Source: DASZHJ01 sp035581425
GTDB taxonomy: Bacteria; Pseudomonadota; Alphaproteobacteria; ATCC43930; CGMCC-115725
Reading direction: 5' to 3'
Assembly (NCBI GenBank): GCA_035581425.1
Contig: DATJVP010000100.1
Location: 1-50,298, forward strand
Length of the DNA: 50,298 nt
In this document: piece after piece, positions 25,891 through 34,333 of the stretch
Numbering within the stretch: the stretch's first letter is position 1
Layout of the letters: every line of letters starts with the position of its first letter
The notes under the pieces: model-generated
Database searches by the model: none
What the model saw: only the letters and a program-made list of their open reading frames with translations
Told to the model about the DNA's origin: nothing
Program-made: the position numbers and the translations under genes

Positions 25891-27031
25891 GGGGCTGCAG
25901 CGCGACCGCGGGATCGCCGAGACGTGCCCCAGCCTCGCGCCGGAGCGAATTAAGGACCTCGCCGGGAACGAGACACAGGAAGCCAAGCATCGCAAGCGCA
26001 GCCGCGAGGGCATCGTCGAGGTGGCCGATGTAGGGAAGCCGATTCGGGATCGGGTCCCAGGGGATGAGGAGGTATGCGATCACCAAGGCGAGCGCGGCCG
26101 CACGCGAGTACCAGGGGACACGTCGGTCGAAAACAGCGGCGCAGTAGGCCATGCCTTCCGTCGCGACGCGCATGAGGCGGAATGGGCGCCTCGCCTGCTC
26201 CGCCGCATCCTTTGCCCGGCGCTCCATCGCTTGCTTCCAGTTGCGCAGTGCCGGCTCGCTCGGCGGCAGCGCACGGCCGGAACTACGCTCCATCGAGGCC
26301 AGGAGTTGGTCCGCGGATTCCGACATCGACGGTACCGTGAGAGGTGCGGGCTGACGTTGCCGGACGCGACGCGCACGGCTCGCCAGGAGTGCGCCTACGG
26401 AGATGCCGGTCACTCCCGAGAGCGCGATCGCCCATTCGCGCCGCTCGAGATCCATCAGCTCCGCGTAGCCGATGGCGCAGCCGCCGTAAGTGTATAGGTG
26501 CAGCAATCCATTGCGATTGACCCGGTCGAAATCCTCCCACAGCGCCGGGGGCGAGCGAGAGCCGAGCATCTGAGAGTAGGAGATCGCGTGCTCGGCAAAG
26601 GATCGATAGCTCAGGATGATTTTCGGAAAATATCCGAACCTGATCGCGTACTGGACGGTCAGATCCACATCGACGGCCTTCAGGAACCGTGCCTCCCGCA
26701 GAGCCTTGCGAAGTTCCCGCTTGCCCGCAGAGACACGGAGCGTCCGGCGCCACTTCGACAGCGTCGCGACCGGCTTTCGAGGCGACTCGACCAATGCCAA
26801 ACGGAAGTGCCGTACCGCGCGTCGGATACGCGGGTGCTCCATGGAGGTACCGGGGACCGTTCGGCTTTCGATTTTGAGGAGTTCGCCGAAATCCGCGCCG
26901 GCCTCAGCGAGGATCGAGGAGAGGAGAGAGGAACCCGTGCGCCCGGTCGTGACGATAAAAAAGCGCTGCCGCTCGCCCGCGGGAAGGGCGTCCGGAGAAT
27001 CGACAGCGACATCACGCGCCTCGCGCACCAT
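25883..27031 (-). CDS. Sulfotransferase-like protein fused to a C-terminal DUF1232 (YkvA) domain
   Basis: A 382-residue protein. The N-terminus has a PAPS-binding-like loop, FFIVTTGRTGSSLLSSIL (residues about 23-40), followed by sulfotransferase-like helices and LSYRSFAEHAISYSQM. From about residue 315, PWYSRAAALALVIAYLLIPW and DPIPNRLPYIGHLDDALAAA match the DUF1232/YkvA signature, a membrane-associated segment. The start ATG 27031 has GGGAGG upstream. The N-terminal half lacks an obvious second PAPS motif by eye, so catalysis is uncertain. If active, it would sulfate a lipid or glycan at the membrane. Confidence 0.75.
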   Translation of the reverse strand: MVREARDVAVDSPDALPAGERQRFFIVTTGRTGSSLLSSILAEAGADFGELLKIESRTVPGTSMEHPRIRRAVRHFRLALVESPRKPVATLSKWRRTLRVSAGKRELRKALREARFLKAVDVDLTVQYAIRFGYFPKIILSYRSFAEHAISYSQMLGSRSPPALWEDFDRVNRNGLLHLYTYGGCAIGYAELMDLERREWAIALSGVTGISVGALLASRARRVRQRQPAPLTVPSMSESADQLLASMERSSGRALPPSEPALRNWKQAMERRAKDAAEQARRPFRLMRVATEGMAYCAAVFDRRVPWYSRAAALALVIAYLLIPWDPIPNRLPYIGHLDDALAAALAMLGFLCLVPGEVLNSLRREAGARLGDPAVALQPLK

Positions 27032-27213
27032 GCAAGGTCCTCCCGACCACCCTCCAAGTGGCCCGCGAACTCCATGCCCCTGTGTGTCAACTCTAAACGG
27101 ATGCGATTGCCTTGCGCAAGCGAACCGATGATTGAGACCGTACCCGAGCCGACACTTCCGCGCGTCTCGGCCAGCAATTGGCGAAGACCCGCCGAGCGAC
27201 CTAAATCAAGAGC

Positions 27214-28224
27214 ATGAGAGGCGATGCGGATTCGGACAACCGCCTGCTCGGCCTTCCTCATTTCGAGGAACGTTGGCCGTGGGTCGGTGGCAATTTGCAG
27301 ACCTTGCGCAATTTTCTGCACCGGCCGCTCATCGATCTCTCGGAATTCACGGCGGAGCGTGTCGAGCTGCCGCTGGACGGACCTGGGGGCGACCGCACTA
27401 CCGCGGTGCTGCAATGGCCACCCCAGCGGTGCGGGCGTCCGATTGCGTTGCTCATCCACGGCCTCACTGGCTGCGAGGACAGCGCCTACATGCGCGCGAC
27501 TGCACGGACTCTCCTGCGAGCGGGCTTTCCCGTGCTGCGCCTCAACCAACGCGGAGCGGGTCCCTCGCGCCATCTCTGCCGCGAGCGTTATCATGCCGGT
27601 CGCAGCGAGGACATCGCGCGAGCGATCGCGCGACTCCCCGAGCGGTTGACCCCGCATGGCGTCCTTGCCGTCGGCTATTCGCTCGGCGGCAATGTGCTCT
27701 TGAAATATCTCGGAGAAAGCGGCCGCGACACGTTCGTGAGGGCGGCAGCCGTCATATCGCCTCCACTCGATCTCGCGGCGACCTGCCGTAGCATGATGAC
27801 GCCGCGGAACGCGCTCTATCATCGCTATTTCATGCGCGAGCTTCGCACGGAGGCGCTCGCGGCGCATGGACCGCCCGGTCGTTTCGACCGGCGCGCCATC
27901 CTCGCCGCGCGTGACATGCGGGAATTCGACGAGCGCGTGACCGCGCCCCGCAATGGCTTTGCCGGAGCGGACGATTACTACCGGCGCTCCTCCTGCGCGA
28001 CCTTTCTCCCGGGGATCAAAGTGCCGACGCTTCTCATCCAGTCCGAGGATGATCCAATCGTCCCGGCCGAGCCCTTTCGGGCACGGAATTGGCACGAAAA
28101 TTCGCGCCTTCTTCCGCTGCTGCTTGCGCGCGGCGGCCATGTTGGGTTCCACGACCGCCGCGGTGGCACTTGGCACGACCGCGCGGTGCTTCGCTTCTTT
28201 GAGCGGTCGCTCAACCTCTCTTGA
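27214..28224 (+). CDS. YheT-family alpha/beta hydrolase
   Basis: A 336-residue hydrolase of the YheT/ABHD1-3 type: the N-terminal FEERWPWVGGNLQTL, the oxyanion loop LIHGLTGCEDS, LRLNQRGAGPS, and the nucleophile elbow GYSLGGN with Ser156. The Asp lies in SEDDPIVP and the His in GGHVGF. Members of this family act on lipid esters, but the bacterial substrates are little known. Its 3' end overlaps the converging hemB gene by 14 bases. Confidence 0.9.
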   Translation: MRGDADSDNRLLGLPHFEERWPWVGGNLQTLRNFLHRPLIDLSEFTAERVELPLDGPGGDRTTAVLQWPPQRCGRPIALLIHGLTGCEDSAYMRATARTLLRAGFPVLRLNQRGAGPSRHLCRERYHAGRSEDIARAIARLPERLTPHGVLAVGYSLGGNVLLKYLGESGRDTFVRAAAVISPPLDLAATCRSMMTPRNALYHRYFMRELRTEALAAHGPPGRFDRRAILAARDMREFDERVTAPRNGFAGADDYYRRSSCATFLPGIKVPTLLIQSEDDPIVPAEPFRARNWHENSRLLPLLLARGGHVGFHDRRGGTWHDRAVLRFFERSLNLS

Positions 28225-29284
28225 GGAGCCGCGCCACCGCGAGCGCACTGTAGGTGAGAATACCGTCCGCGCCAGCGCGCTTCATGCCGAGGAGTGCCTC
28301 GGGTATCACACTCTCGTCGAGCCAGCCGCGCTCGATCGCGGCGTGCAGCATCGAATACTCGCCGCTCACCTGATAGACGAAGGTGGGCACCCCGAAGCGC
28401 TCCTTCACTCGCCGCACCACGTCGAGATAAGGCATGCCCGGCTTGACCATCACCATGTCCGCGCCCTCCGCGAGATCGAGGGCCACCTCGCGGAGCGCCT
28501 CGTCGGTGTTGGCGGGGTCCATCTGGTAGGTCCGCTTGTCCGCTTTGCCGAGCGAGGATTTGGATCCGAGTGCGTCGCGAAACGGCCCGTAGAAGCCCGA
28601 GGCATATTTGGCGGCATAAGACATGATCTTCACGCGCTCGAACCCGGCCTCGTCGAGACAGTCGCGGATCGCGCCGACGCGCCCGTCCATCATGTCCGAG
28701 GGCGCAATAACGTCGCAGCCGGCCTCGGCCTGCACGATCGCCTGACGGCGCAGGATCTCCACGGTCTCGTCGTTGGCGACGTAGCCGTCGCGGAGCACAC
28801 CGTCGTGGCCGTGGGTGGTGAAGGGATCGAGCGCGACGTCACAGAGGATGCCGATCTCGGGATGCGCCTTTTTCACCGCGCGCGTCGCACGGCAGACGAG
28901 GTTCTCGGGATTGGTCGCTTCCTCGCCATCGGCCGATTTGCGCTCGGGCGGTGTCGCCGGAAAGAGCGCCACGCAGGGAATGCCCAGGGCTTTTGCCTCG
29001 CCCACGGCGTCGACGAGCGCGGGGATGGAAAGGCGGTCGACGTGCGGCATCGAGGCGACGGGCGAGCGCGCCGTGGGGCCCTCCTGCACGAAGATGGGCC
29101 AGATCAGATCGGCCGTGGTGAGAAGGTTCTCCGCGACCATGCGGCGCGTCCACTCCTCGCGCCGATTGCGGCGGAGACGGACGCGCGGAAATGCGCCGAG
29201 TGGCTGCGAGGGTAGGCGCGGCACGTTCTTCTCGCTGCGCTTAAATGGGGCCGGCATCATAGGAGCGTGGGCGTGGGCTGACAA
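28211..29284 (-). CDS. hemB: Delta-aminolevulinic acid dehydratase (porphobilinogen synthase)
   Basis: A 357-residue enzyme that condenses two 5-aminolevulinate molecules to porphobilinogen in haem synthesis. It has the Schiff-base Lys regions SYAAKYASGFYGPFRDA and MVMVKPGMPYLDV. The metal site reads DVALDPFTTHGHDG, with Asp and Ala in place of the zinc cysteines, the Asp/magnesium type found in many alphaproteobacteria and plants. The first in-frame start is TTG at 29284, which has a full AGGAGG nine bases upstream; ATG at 29260 is the alternative but lacks a site. It is divergent from the next gene. Confidence 0.95.
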   Translation of the reverse strand: MSAHAHAPMMPAPFKRSEKNVPRLPSQPLGAFPRVRLRRNRREEWTRRMVAENLLTTADLIWPIFVQEGPTARSPVASMPHVDRLSIPALVDAVGEAKALGIPCVALFPATPPERKSADGEEATNPENLVCRATRAVKKAHPEIGILCDVALDPFTTHGHDGVLRDGYVANDETVEILRRQAIVQAEAGCDVIAPSDMMDGRVGAIRDCLDEAGFERVKIMSYAAKYASGFYGPFRDALGSKSSLGKADKRTYQMDPANTDEALREVALDLAEGADMVMVKPGMPYLDVVRRVKERFGVPTFVYQVSGEYSMLHAAIERGWLDESVIPEALLGMKRAGADGILTYSALAVARLLKRG

Positions 29285-29380
29285 TGCTGGACGCCTCCTG
29301 CGACATCACGTCAAATCGCATGACAATTGGCGCGTTTTGACTGGAGTCGCTATCCTCGCGGCAACAAGGAGGCATCGATC

Positions 29381-29959
29381 ATGAGCATCGCAGATCCCAA
29401 TCGCACGGTCCTGACCGGCGAGAATCCCTTCATCCGCCTCAGCGAGAAGGATGGCGATCCCAACACGACCGATGCGAGCTTCTGGCGCATCGTCTTCTGT
29501 CCCGCGGGTCCCGGCCACGTGCTCTACATCAAGAGCGAGCTCACGCATGGGCGCTGGCGCATTTATTCCGACAACATCGCGATGGCGCGCTGGCTGCAGG
29601 GGACGGTCCAGGGCATGCTGAACGCCGAACTCAGGGACACCTCGATCCCCGTCACCGAGGCTGAGTTCTCGAAGAGCGGCGATCCCCGTTATTTCTGGAC
29701 CGAGCGCGCGACGGCGCGGGGCGAGGACCTCGCTCTCACATGGCACGACATCGGCGATCCGCTTCTCTTGCACACGCAGCCCAATCAAATACCGGGGCGT
29801 CAATATGGGCTTTGCACGGTGCTGATCCCCGCGCTCGGCGCGCGTCTCACCATGAACGGCGCACAAGCCGCCGGCCGTCCCTGGCCCCGCGACCGCGAAG
29901 GCCGCCCCTTCAGCACCTGTGCGCTGGCATTCTCCGAGAGCTGGACTGAGCCGCGCTAG
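29381..29959 (+). CDS. Conserved-looking protein of unknown function
   Basis: A 192-residue protein starting MSIADPNRTVLTGENPF. ATG 29381 is chosen because AAGGAGG lies eight bases upstream; the frame is open to 29327. It has no signal peptide or membrane segment. The sequence is rich in Trp and beta-type stretches (FWRIVFCPAGPGHVLYIKSE, GRWRIYSDNIAMARWLQGT) and suggests a beta-barrel or sandwich fold. I do not recognise the family. A luciferase-like monooxygenase starts 92 bases after its stop on the same strand, so a shared pathway is possible. Confidence 0.75.
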   Translation: MSIADPNRTVLTGENPFIRLSEKDGDPNTTDASFWRIVFCPAGPGHVLYIKSELTHGRWRIYSDNIAMARWLQGTVQGMLNAELRDTSIPVTEAEFSKSGDPRYFWTERATARGEDLALTWHDIGDPLLLHTQPNQIPGRQYGLCTVLIPALGARLTMNGAQAAGRPWPRDREGRPFSTCALAFSESWTEPR

Positions 29960-30051
29960 GCGTCGTCCCACCGGGTGCGAGAGCGGAAGCCCTATGTCAT
30001 AGTCTTGGGCGGCGAGAGCCACGCCCAGGCGCAGATCGAAGGAATTCATTC

Positions 30052-31236
30052 ATGTCCGGTCCAGTGCTCCGCAGCGGCATCTTCCTCGCGCCGTTCCATC
30101 CGGTCGACGAGGACCCGACCCTCGCGCTGCGCCGCGACATCGAGCTCATCGAGTGGCTCGACAAGCTCGGCTACGAGGAGGCCTGGATCGGCGAGCATCA
30201 TTCCGCAGGCTACGAGATCATCGCCTCGCCCGAGCTTTTCATCGCCGCGGCCGCCGAGCGCACGAAGCGCATCCGGCTCGGCACCGGTGTCGTCTCGCTC
30301 CCCTATCACAATCCGCTGATGGTGGCGCAGCGGCTCGTGCAGCTCGACCACATGACCATGGGCCGCGTCATGTTCGGGGCGGGACCGGGTCTGCTCACGA
30401 CCGATGCGATGATGCTCGGAATCGATCCGTCCACTCAGCGCAACCGCATGATAGAGGGGCTCGACGTGATCCTCCGCCTCTTCCGCGGGGAAACCGTGAC
30501 CGAGACTTCTGAGTGGTACACGCTCAAGGAGGCGCGCCTTCACCTCCTCCCCTTTACGCGGCCCCATCCCGAGGTCTGTGTCGCCAGTATGGTCTCGCCC
30601 TCCGGCGGGCGCGCCGCCGGCAAATATGGGCTCGGCATGCTCTGCGTCGCCGCGACCCAGGAGGGCGCCTTCGACGTCCTCGGCACGAACTGGAAGATTG
30701 CGCAGGAGATCGCGGCCGAGCATGGGCGGGTGATGGACCCCGCGGTGCTCCGTCTCGTCGGTCCCATGCACATCGCGGAGACGCGGGAGCAGGCACGGGC
30801 GAACGTGCGCTACGGGCTGGAGAAGTACCTGACCTATTACCAGGCGATCAATCCCGCACGCTTCTCCGACCTCGATGGGCGCGATCCCGTGGACGTGCTG
30901 GTGGAGACGCGCCGCGCCGTCATCGGCACGCCCGAGGACGCGATCGCGCAGATCGAGCGGCTCATGGCGAAGCAGGGCGAGTTCGGCTGCTATCTCCAGC
31001 TCGCACACAATTGGGCGAACTGGGAGGCGACCAAGAAGTCATATGAGCTCTACGCGCGGCACGTGGTCCCGCATTTCCGCGGCTCGAACGCTCACCGCCG
31101 GGATTCCATGGCTTGGGCGCTCGCGAACGAGGTGGAATTCACGCGCCTGCGCGAGGCCGCGACCAAGAAGATGTTCGAGCAGCACGCCGCGGAGCGGGCA
31201 GCCAAGGCGAGCGCCAAGGGACGCGCCGCCGAGTGA
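30052..31236 (+). CDS. LLM-class (luciferase-like) flavin-dependent oxidoreductase
   Basis: A 394-residue TIM-barrel flavoenzyme. Typical text: DKLGYEEAWIGEHHSAGYEI, TKRIRLGTGVVSLPYHNPLM, MVAQRLVQLDHMTMGRVMFG, and GRAAGKYGLGML. Such enzymes use FMNH2 and oxygen to oxidise aldehydes, alkanesulfonates, heterocycles or similar small molecules; the substrate is unknown. GAAGGA lies ahead of ATG 30052. It follows the unknown protein at 29381 and may form a two-gene operon with it. No flavin reductase gene is adjacent. Confidence 0.9.
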   Translation: MSGPVLRSGIFLAPFHPVDEDPTLALRRDIELIEWLDKLGYEEAWIGEHHSAGYEIIASPELFIAAAAERTKRIRLGTGVVSLPYHNPLMVAQRLVQLDHMTMGRVMFGAGPGLLTTDAMMLGIDPSTQRNRMIEGLDVILRLFRGETVTETSEWYTLKEARLHLLPFTRPHPEVCVASMVSPSGGRAAGKYGLGMLCVAATQEGAFDVLGTNWKIAQEIAAEHGRVMDPAVLRLVGPMHIAETREQARANVRYGLEKYLTYYQAINPARFSDLDGRDPVDVLVETRRAVIGTPEDAIAQIERLMAKQGEFGCYLQLAHNWANWEATKKSYELYARHVVPHFRGSNAHRRDSMAWALANEVEFTRLREAATKKMFEQHAAERAAKASAKGRAAE

Positions 31237-31310
31237 CCGTGCCTGCCGGGGTTGAACAAGCGTTTACTTTGGAGTCTTAGAGACAATGGCGAGTTCACCT
31301 TTTAATTGTT

Positions 31311-32276
31311 ATGATGAGTGGCTATGGAGGCGGGTCTCCTGAGGCGGGGCGCGTCTCGCAGGCGAAGAAGGATGGGCAAGCCTCGGGGGCGGCGGATATG
31401 GGCGCGGGGCGACACCTCCGCGGACACGCGGGCATAGTGATCGACGACCGTGGCGAGACGTGCGTGGACGAACCGCGCGCACTTGCGGCGCGGTTAGGTT
31501 GCCGCACGGCCGACTTCGACGTCATCAGCTATGCCGTGCGCAATTTCGGCTTCATTCACATTGGTTTGCGCGAGAACGGCATCCGTGTCGCCTTGCGCGC
31601 AAACCGCTTCAGCCTGCTGACCCTGACCTCGACACTCTTCAAGCTCGCGGATTTGCGTCCACCGCGGATTCTGTTGGCGATCTTCTGGGGCGATGACTGG
31701 TCCTACGAGATGTTCAATAGCATCGGCGCCTTCACCGAGCGGGCCGAGGATCTCGCGGCGGGTGAGCCGGTGGTGCGACGCCCGTCGTGGCTGGCCGCCG
31801 AGCGCAACCTCTCCTCGCTAGCGGCCCCAACCTACGAGCGCTTGCAGCCGCTGGTCAGGCTCTGGCGCGAGCAGCGTGGCGCGCTGCCCGAGGATCTGCC
31901 GCAGACGCTCAATAGCCTCGATTTGCTGAACCGCTCTGTGATCGTCCGGCAGCGCCGCCGGACTTCGCGACTTACGGTCGAGCACTTCGGGGCGGGGATC
32001 AAGATGCTCAAGCCCTGCGAGGGGATGATGGCGGTCGGCCGCGATCTCCACGAGCTTCCCGATGGCGCCTATGGCGATTGGGTTGCCGACAGCTACGCCC
32101 GCGCGCTCGCCGGTCGTCGCGTCCGCCTCGACGGCGTCCGCGCGACGCTCAAGAACTCCGAGTCGACGACGATCCGCGTTCGCTATGACCGCCTCCTCAT
32201 GCCCTGGCGCACGGGCAAGGGCGACGGGTTCGTGCTCAGTGTCTCCATGCGGCGCGAGCTTTCCACCGTCGCCTGA
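31311..32276 (+). CDS. PAS-domain-like protein, unknown
   Basis: A 321-residue soluble protein. The N-terminal ~50 residues are low-complexity. A compact region (DFDVISYAVRNFGFIHIGLR to RILLAIFWGDDWSYEMF) follows, and the C-terminal ~120 residues (LTVEHFGAGIKMLKPCEGMM, then RVRYDRLLMPWR and GFVLSVSM) resemble the PAS_5-type domains common in alphaproteobacteria. No output domain is visible. Two ATGs at 31311/31314 open the frame, without a clear ribosome site; ATG 31398, with GGGGGCGGCGG upstream, is an alternative. The 3' end overlaps the opposite gene by 94 bases. The AT-rich stretch 31255-31310 probably carries the promoter. Confidence 0.65.
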   Translation: MMSGYGGGSPEAGRVSQAKKDGQASGAADMGAGRHLRGHAGIVIDDRGETCVDEPRALAARLGCRTADFDVISYAVRNFGFIHIGLRENGIRVALRANRFSLLTLTSTLFKLADLRPPRILLAIFWGDDWSYEMFNSIGAFTERAEDLAAGEPVVRRPSWLAAERNLSSLAAPTYERLQPLVRLWREQRGALPEDLPQTLNSLDLLNRSVIVRQRRRTSRLTVEHFGAGIKMLKPCEGMMAVGRDLHELPDGAYGDWVADSYARALAGRRVRLDGVRATLKNSESTTIRVRYDRLLMPWRTGKGDGFVLSVSMRRELSTVA

Positions 32277-32995
32277 TCGACGATATCCGCGATGTCCTCG
32301 AACATCGCATCGCGCGGCATCCACATCAGCAGCAGCGGCAGATGCCCACGGAAGCCTAGGTTGAGGATGATTCGTTCCTCAACGCGGTAGGGTCCGTTCG
32401 CGCGGGCTAGGCCGAGCTCGTGCGTCCGCGGCTCGATCAGGGCCCAGGTATACTCGGTGTTCCAGCGCGTATAGCCATAGGCGCGCGAGATCCGAGGAAT
32501 GAGGCTCGCAAGCCCCCGCTGGCGCCAATCCGGCCGCACCCAGACGGCGCCGCCATACATGACCCGGCCGCGGATGAAATCGGCAGCGGGCGCCGCGCAT
32601 TCGACGGACTCTCCGGCGGCGATCCGCGGCGACGGGTCCTCGTAGAAGGGTCGGAGCGAGCGCAGCTCGTCCGCGAGCGTGGTCTTGGGCCAATCGAAGA
32701 AACGCGCGGCGTGGGTCGCGACGGTCTCGCCCTCCTCGTCGGTCGCATCGATCCAGAAGGCGGTGTCGATGCGGAGATTGCTGAGCTCGGGATTGAACAC
32801 CGGCGCCAGTGCCGGCCAACTGTCGCGGTGGCGCGCGTTGAGCGCGATCAGCTCCTCGAAATCCGTGCGCAGCCGCAGGCGCACCCCGCGCTCGCGCGCG
32901 TAGTTATCCGCGGCGATGAAATACCGGCCGAGAAGATCCTGCGGGCCGTGCAGCAGCGTTACCTGATCGAGCAGACTCCGGGGACGGATGAACAT
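32183..32995 (-). CDS. GNAT-like acyltransferase-fold protein, unknown
   Basis: A 270-residue protein with a strong ribosome site (GAGGGAG) before ATG 32995. The middle carries MYGGAVWVRPDWRQRGLASL, like the acetyl-CoA-binding motif of GNAT enzymes (R-x-x-G-L-A/G), followed by ISRAYGYTRW. The N-terminal half (YARERGVRLRLRTDFEEL, TAFWIDATDEEGETVA) fits a GNAT beta sheet. The substrate is unknown. The last ~30 residues (after MPRDAMFEDIADIVD) lie in DNA that also codes for the converging PAS-like protein, so the tail may be dispensable. Confidence 0.65.
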   Translation of the reverse strand: MFIRPRSLLDQVTLLHGPQDLLGRYFIAADNYARERGVRLRLRTDFEELIALNARHRDSWPALAPVFNPELSNLRIDTAFWIDATDEEGETVATHAARFFDWPKTTLADELRSLRPFYEDPSPRIAAGESVECAAPAADFIRGRVMYGGAVWVRPDWRQRGLASLIPRISRAYGYTRWNTEYTWALIEPRTHELGLARANGPYRVEERIILNLGFRGHLPLLLMWMPRDAMFEDIADIVDQATVESSRRMETLSTNPSPLPVRQGMRRRS

Positions 32996-33183
32996 CGTTT
33001 TCTCCCTCTGTTAAGCGTGGCGACTCGGAAAGCGTCCGCACACGGAAAGATAGAAGTGCAGATCAGCCTACCATAGATCAGGGAGGGCGGCCGATGGCAA
33101 GGCCGACTGCCTAAACTTGCGTGCGTTGCTGGCAGGGGCAGCGGTCGGTATCATCCGCAGCCCTCGGGACCGGAAGGAATTTC

Positions 33184-34332
33184 ATGGACTTCGAGCTCAC
33201 CCCGGAGCAGCGCGCGATCCAGGAGGCCGCGCGGGATTTCGCGGCGCGCGAGTTCCGGCCGTTCGCGGCGGAGTGGGACGCCAAGGAGTTCTTTCCGGTG
33301 GACGCGTTGCGCAAAGCCGCGGCGCTGGGCTTCGCGGGAATCTATGTCCGGGACGAGGTCGGGGGCTCGGCGCTCTCGCGCCTCGACGCTGCGCTCATCT
33401 TCGAGGAGCTTGCGGCGGGCTGCGTCTCCACCGCGGCATATCTCTCGATCCACAATATGGCGGCCTGGATGGTCGACCGTTTCGGCACGGACGAGCAGCG
33501 CCGGCGTTTCCTACCGAGGCTCGCGAGCATGGAGCATTTCGCGAGCTACTGCCTCACGGAGCCGGGCGCGGGCTCGGATGCGGCCTCGCTCAAGACCCGC
33601 GCGGTGCGGCACGGCGATCATTACGTGATCGACGGGGCCAAGGCCTTCATCTCCGGCGGCGGTACCAGCGATGTCTACGTTGCGATGGTGCGGACGGGGG
33701 GCGAGGGACCCAAGGGCATCTCGACCGTCGTCGTCGAGAAGGGCACGCGCGGCCTCTCCTTCGGCAAGAAGGAGAAAAAGCTCGGCTGGAATACCCAGCC
33801 GACGGCGATGGTGATCTTCGAGGATTGCCGCGTCCCCGTCGCCAACCGCCTGGGCGAGGAGGGCGACGGCTTCAAGATCGCGATGGCGGGCCTCGACGGC
33901 GGGCGCATCAACGTCTCCGCCTGCTCGCTCGGCGGCGCCCGCGCTTGTCTCGATGCCGCGCGAGACTACATGGGCGTCCGTCGGCAGTTCGGGAAAACGC
34001 TCGACGAGTTCCAGGCGCTGCAGTTCAAGCTCGCGGACATGGCAACGGAGCTCGACGCTGCGCGGCTCATGGTGCATCGCGCGGCGGCGAGCCTCGATCG
34101 CGCCGATCCCGAGGCGACCCTTCATTGCGCCATGGCCAAGCGCTTCGCGACCGACGCGGGCTTTCAGGTCTGCAACGAGGCGCTCCAGCTCCACGGCGGC
34201 TACGGCTACATCAAGGAATATCCGATCGAGCGGTATCTCCGCGACGTCCGCGTTCACCAGATCCTCGAGGGCACCAACGAGATCATGCGTGTGATCATCG
34301 CCCGCCGCCTTCTCGGCGCCACCAACCGCTGA
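33184..34332 (+). CDS. Isobutyryl-CoA dehydrogenase-type acyl-CoA dehydrogenase
   Basis: A 382-residue FAD enzyme, starting at ATG 33184 with GGAAGGAA upstream. It has the acyl-CoA dehydrogenase signatures YCLTEPGAGSDAASLKT and LQLHGGYGYIKEYPIER, and the catalytic base in QILEGTNEIM (Glu362). Its place before 3-hydroxyisobutyryl-CoA hydrolase and 3-hydroxyisobutyrate dehydrogenase points to oxidation of isobutyryl-CoA to methacrylyl-CoA in valine breakdown. The stop is one base before the next ATG. Confidence 0.92.
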   Translation: MDFELTPEQRAIQEAARDFAAREFRPFAAEWDAKEFFPVDALRKAAALGFAGIYVRDEVGGSALSRLDAALIFEELAAGCVSTAAYLSIHNMAAWMVDRFGTDEQRRRFLPRLASMEHFASYCLTEPGAGSDAASLKTRAVRHGDHYVIDGAKAFISGGGTSDVYVAMVRTGGEGPKGISTVVVEKGTRGLSFGKKEKKLGWNTQPTAMVIFEDCRVPVANRLGEEGDGFKIAMAGLDGGRINVSACSLGGARACLDAARDYMGVRRQFGKTLDEFQALQFKLADMATELDAARLMVHRAAASLDRADPEATLHCAMAKRFATDAGFQVCNEALQLHGGYGYIKEYPIERYLRDVRVHQILEGTNEIMRVIIARRLLGATNR

Positions 34333-34333
34333 C

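Noticed and set aside
29337..29356. A promoter made of TTGACT and TATCCT before the unknown 192-residue gene
   Set aside because: The two elements are only eight bases apart, too close for a sigma-70 promoter.
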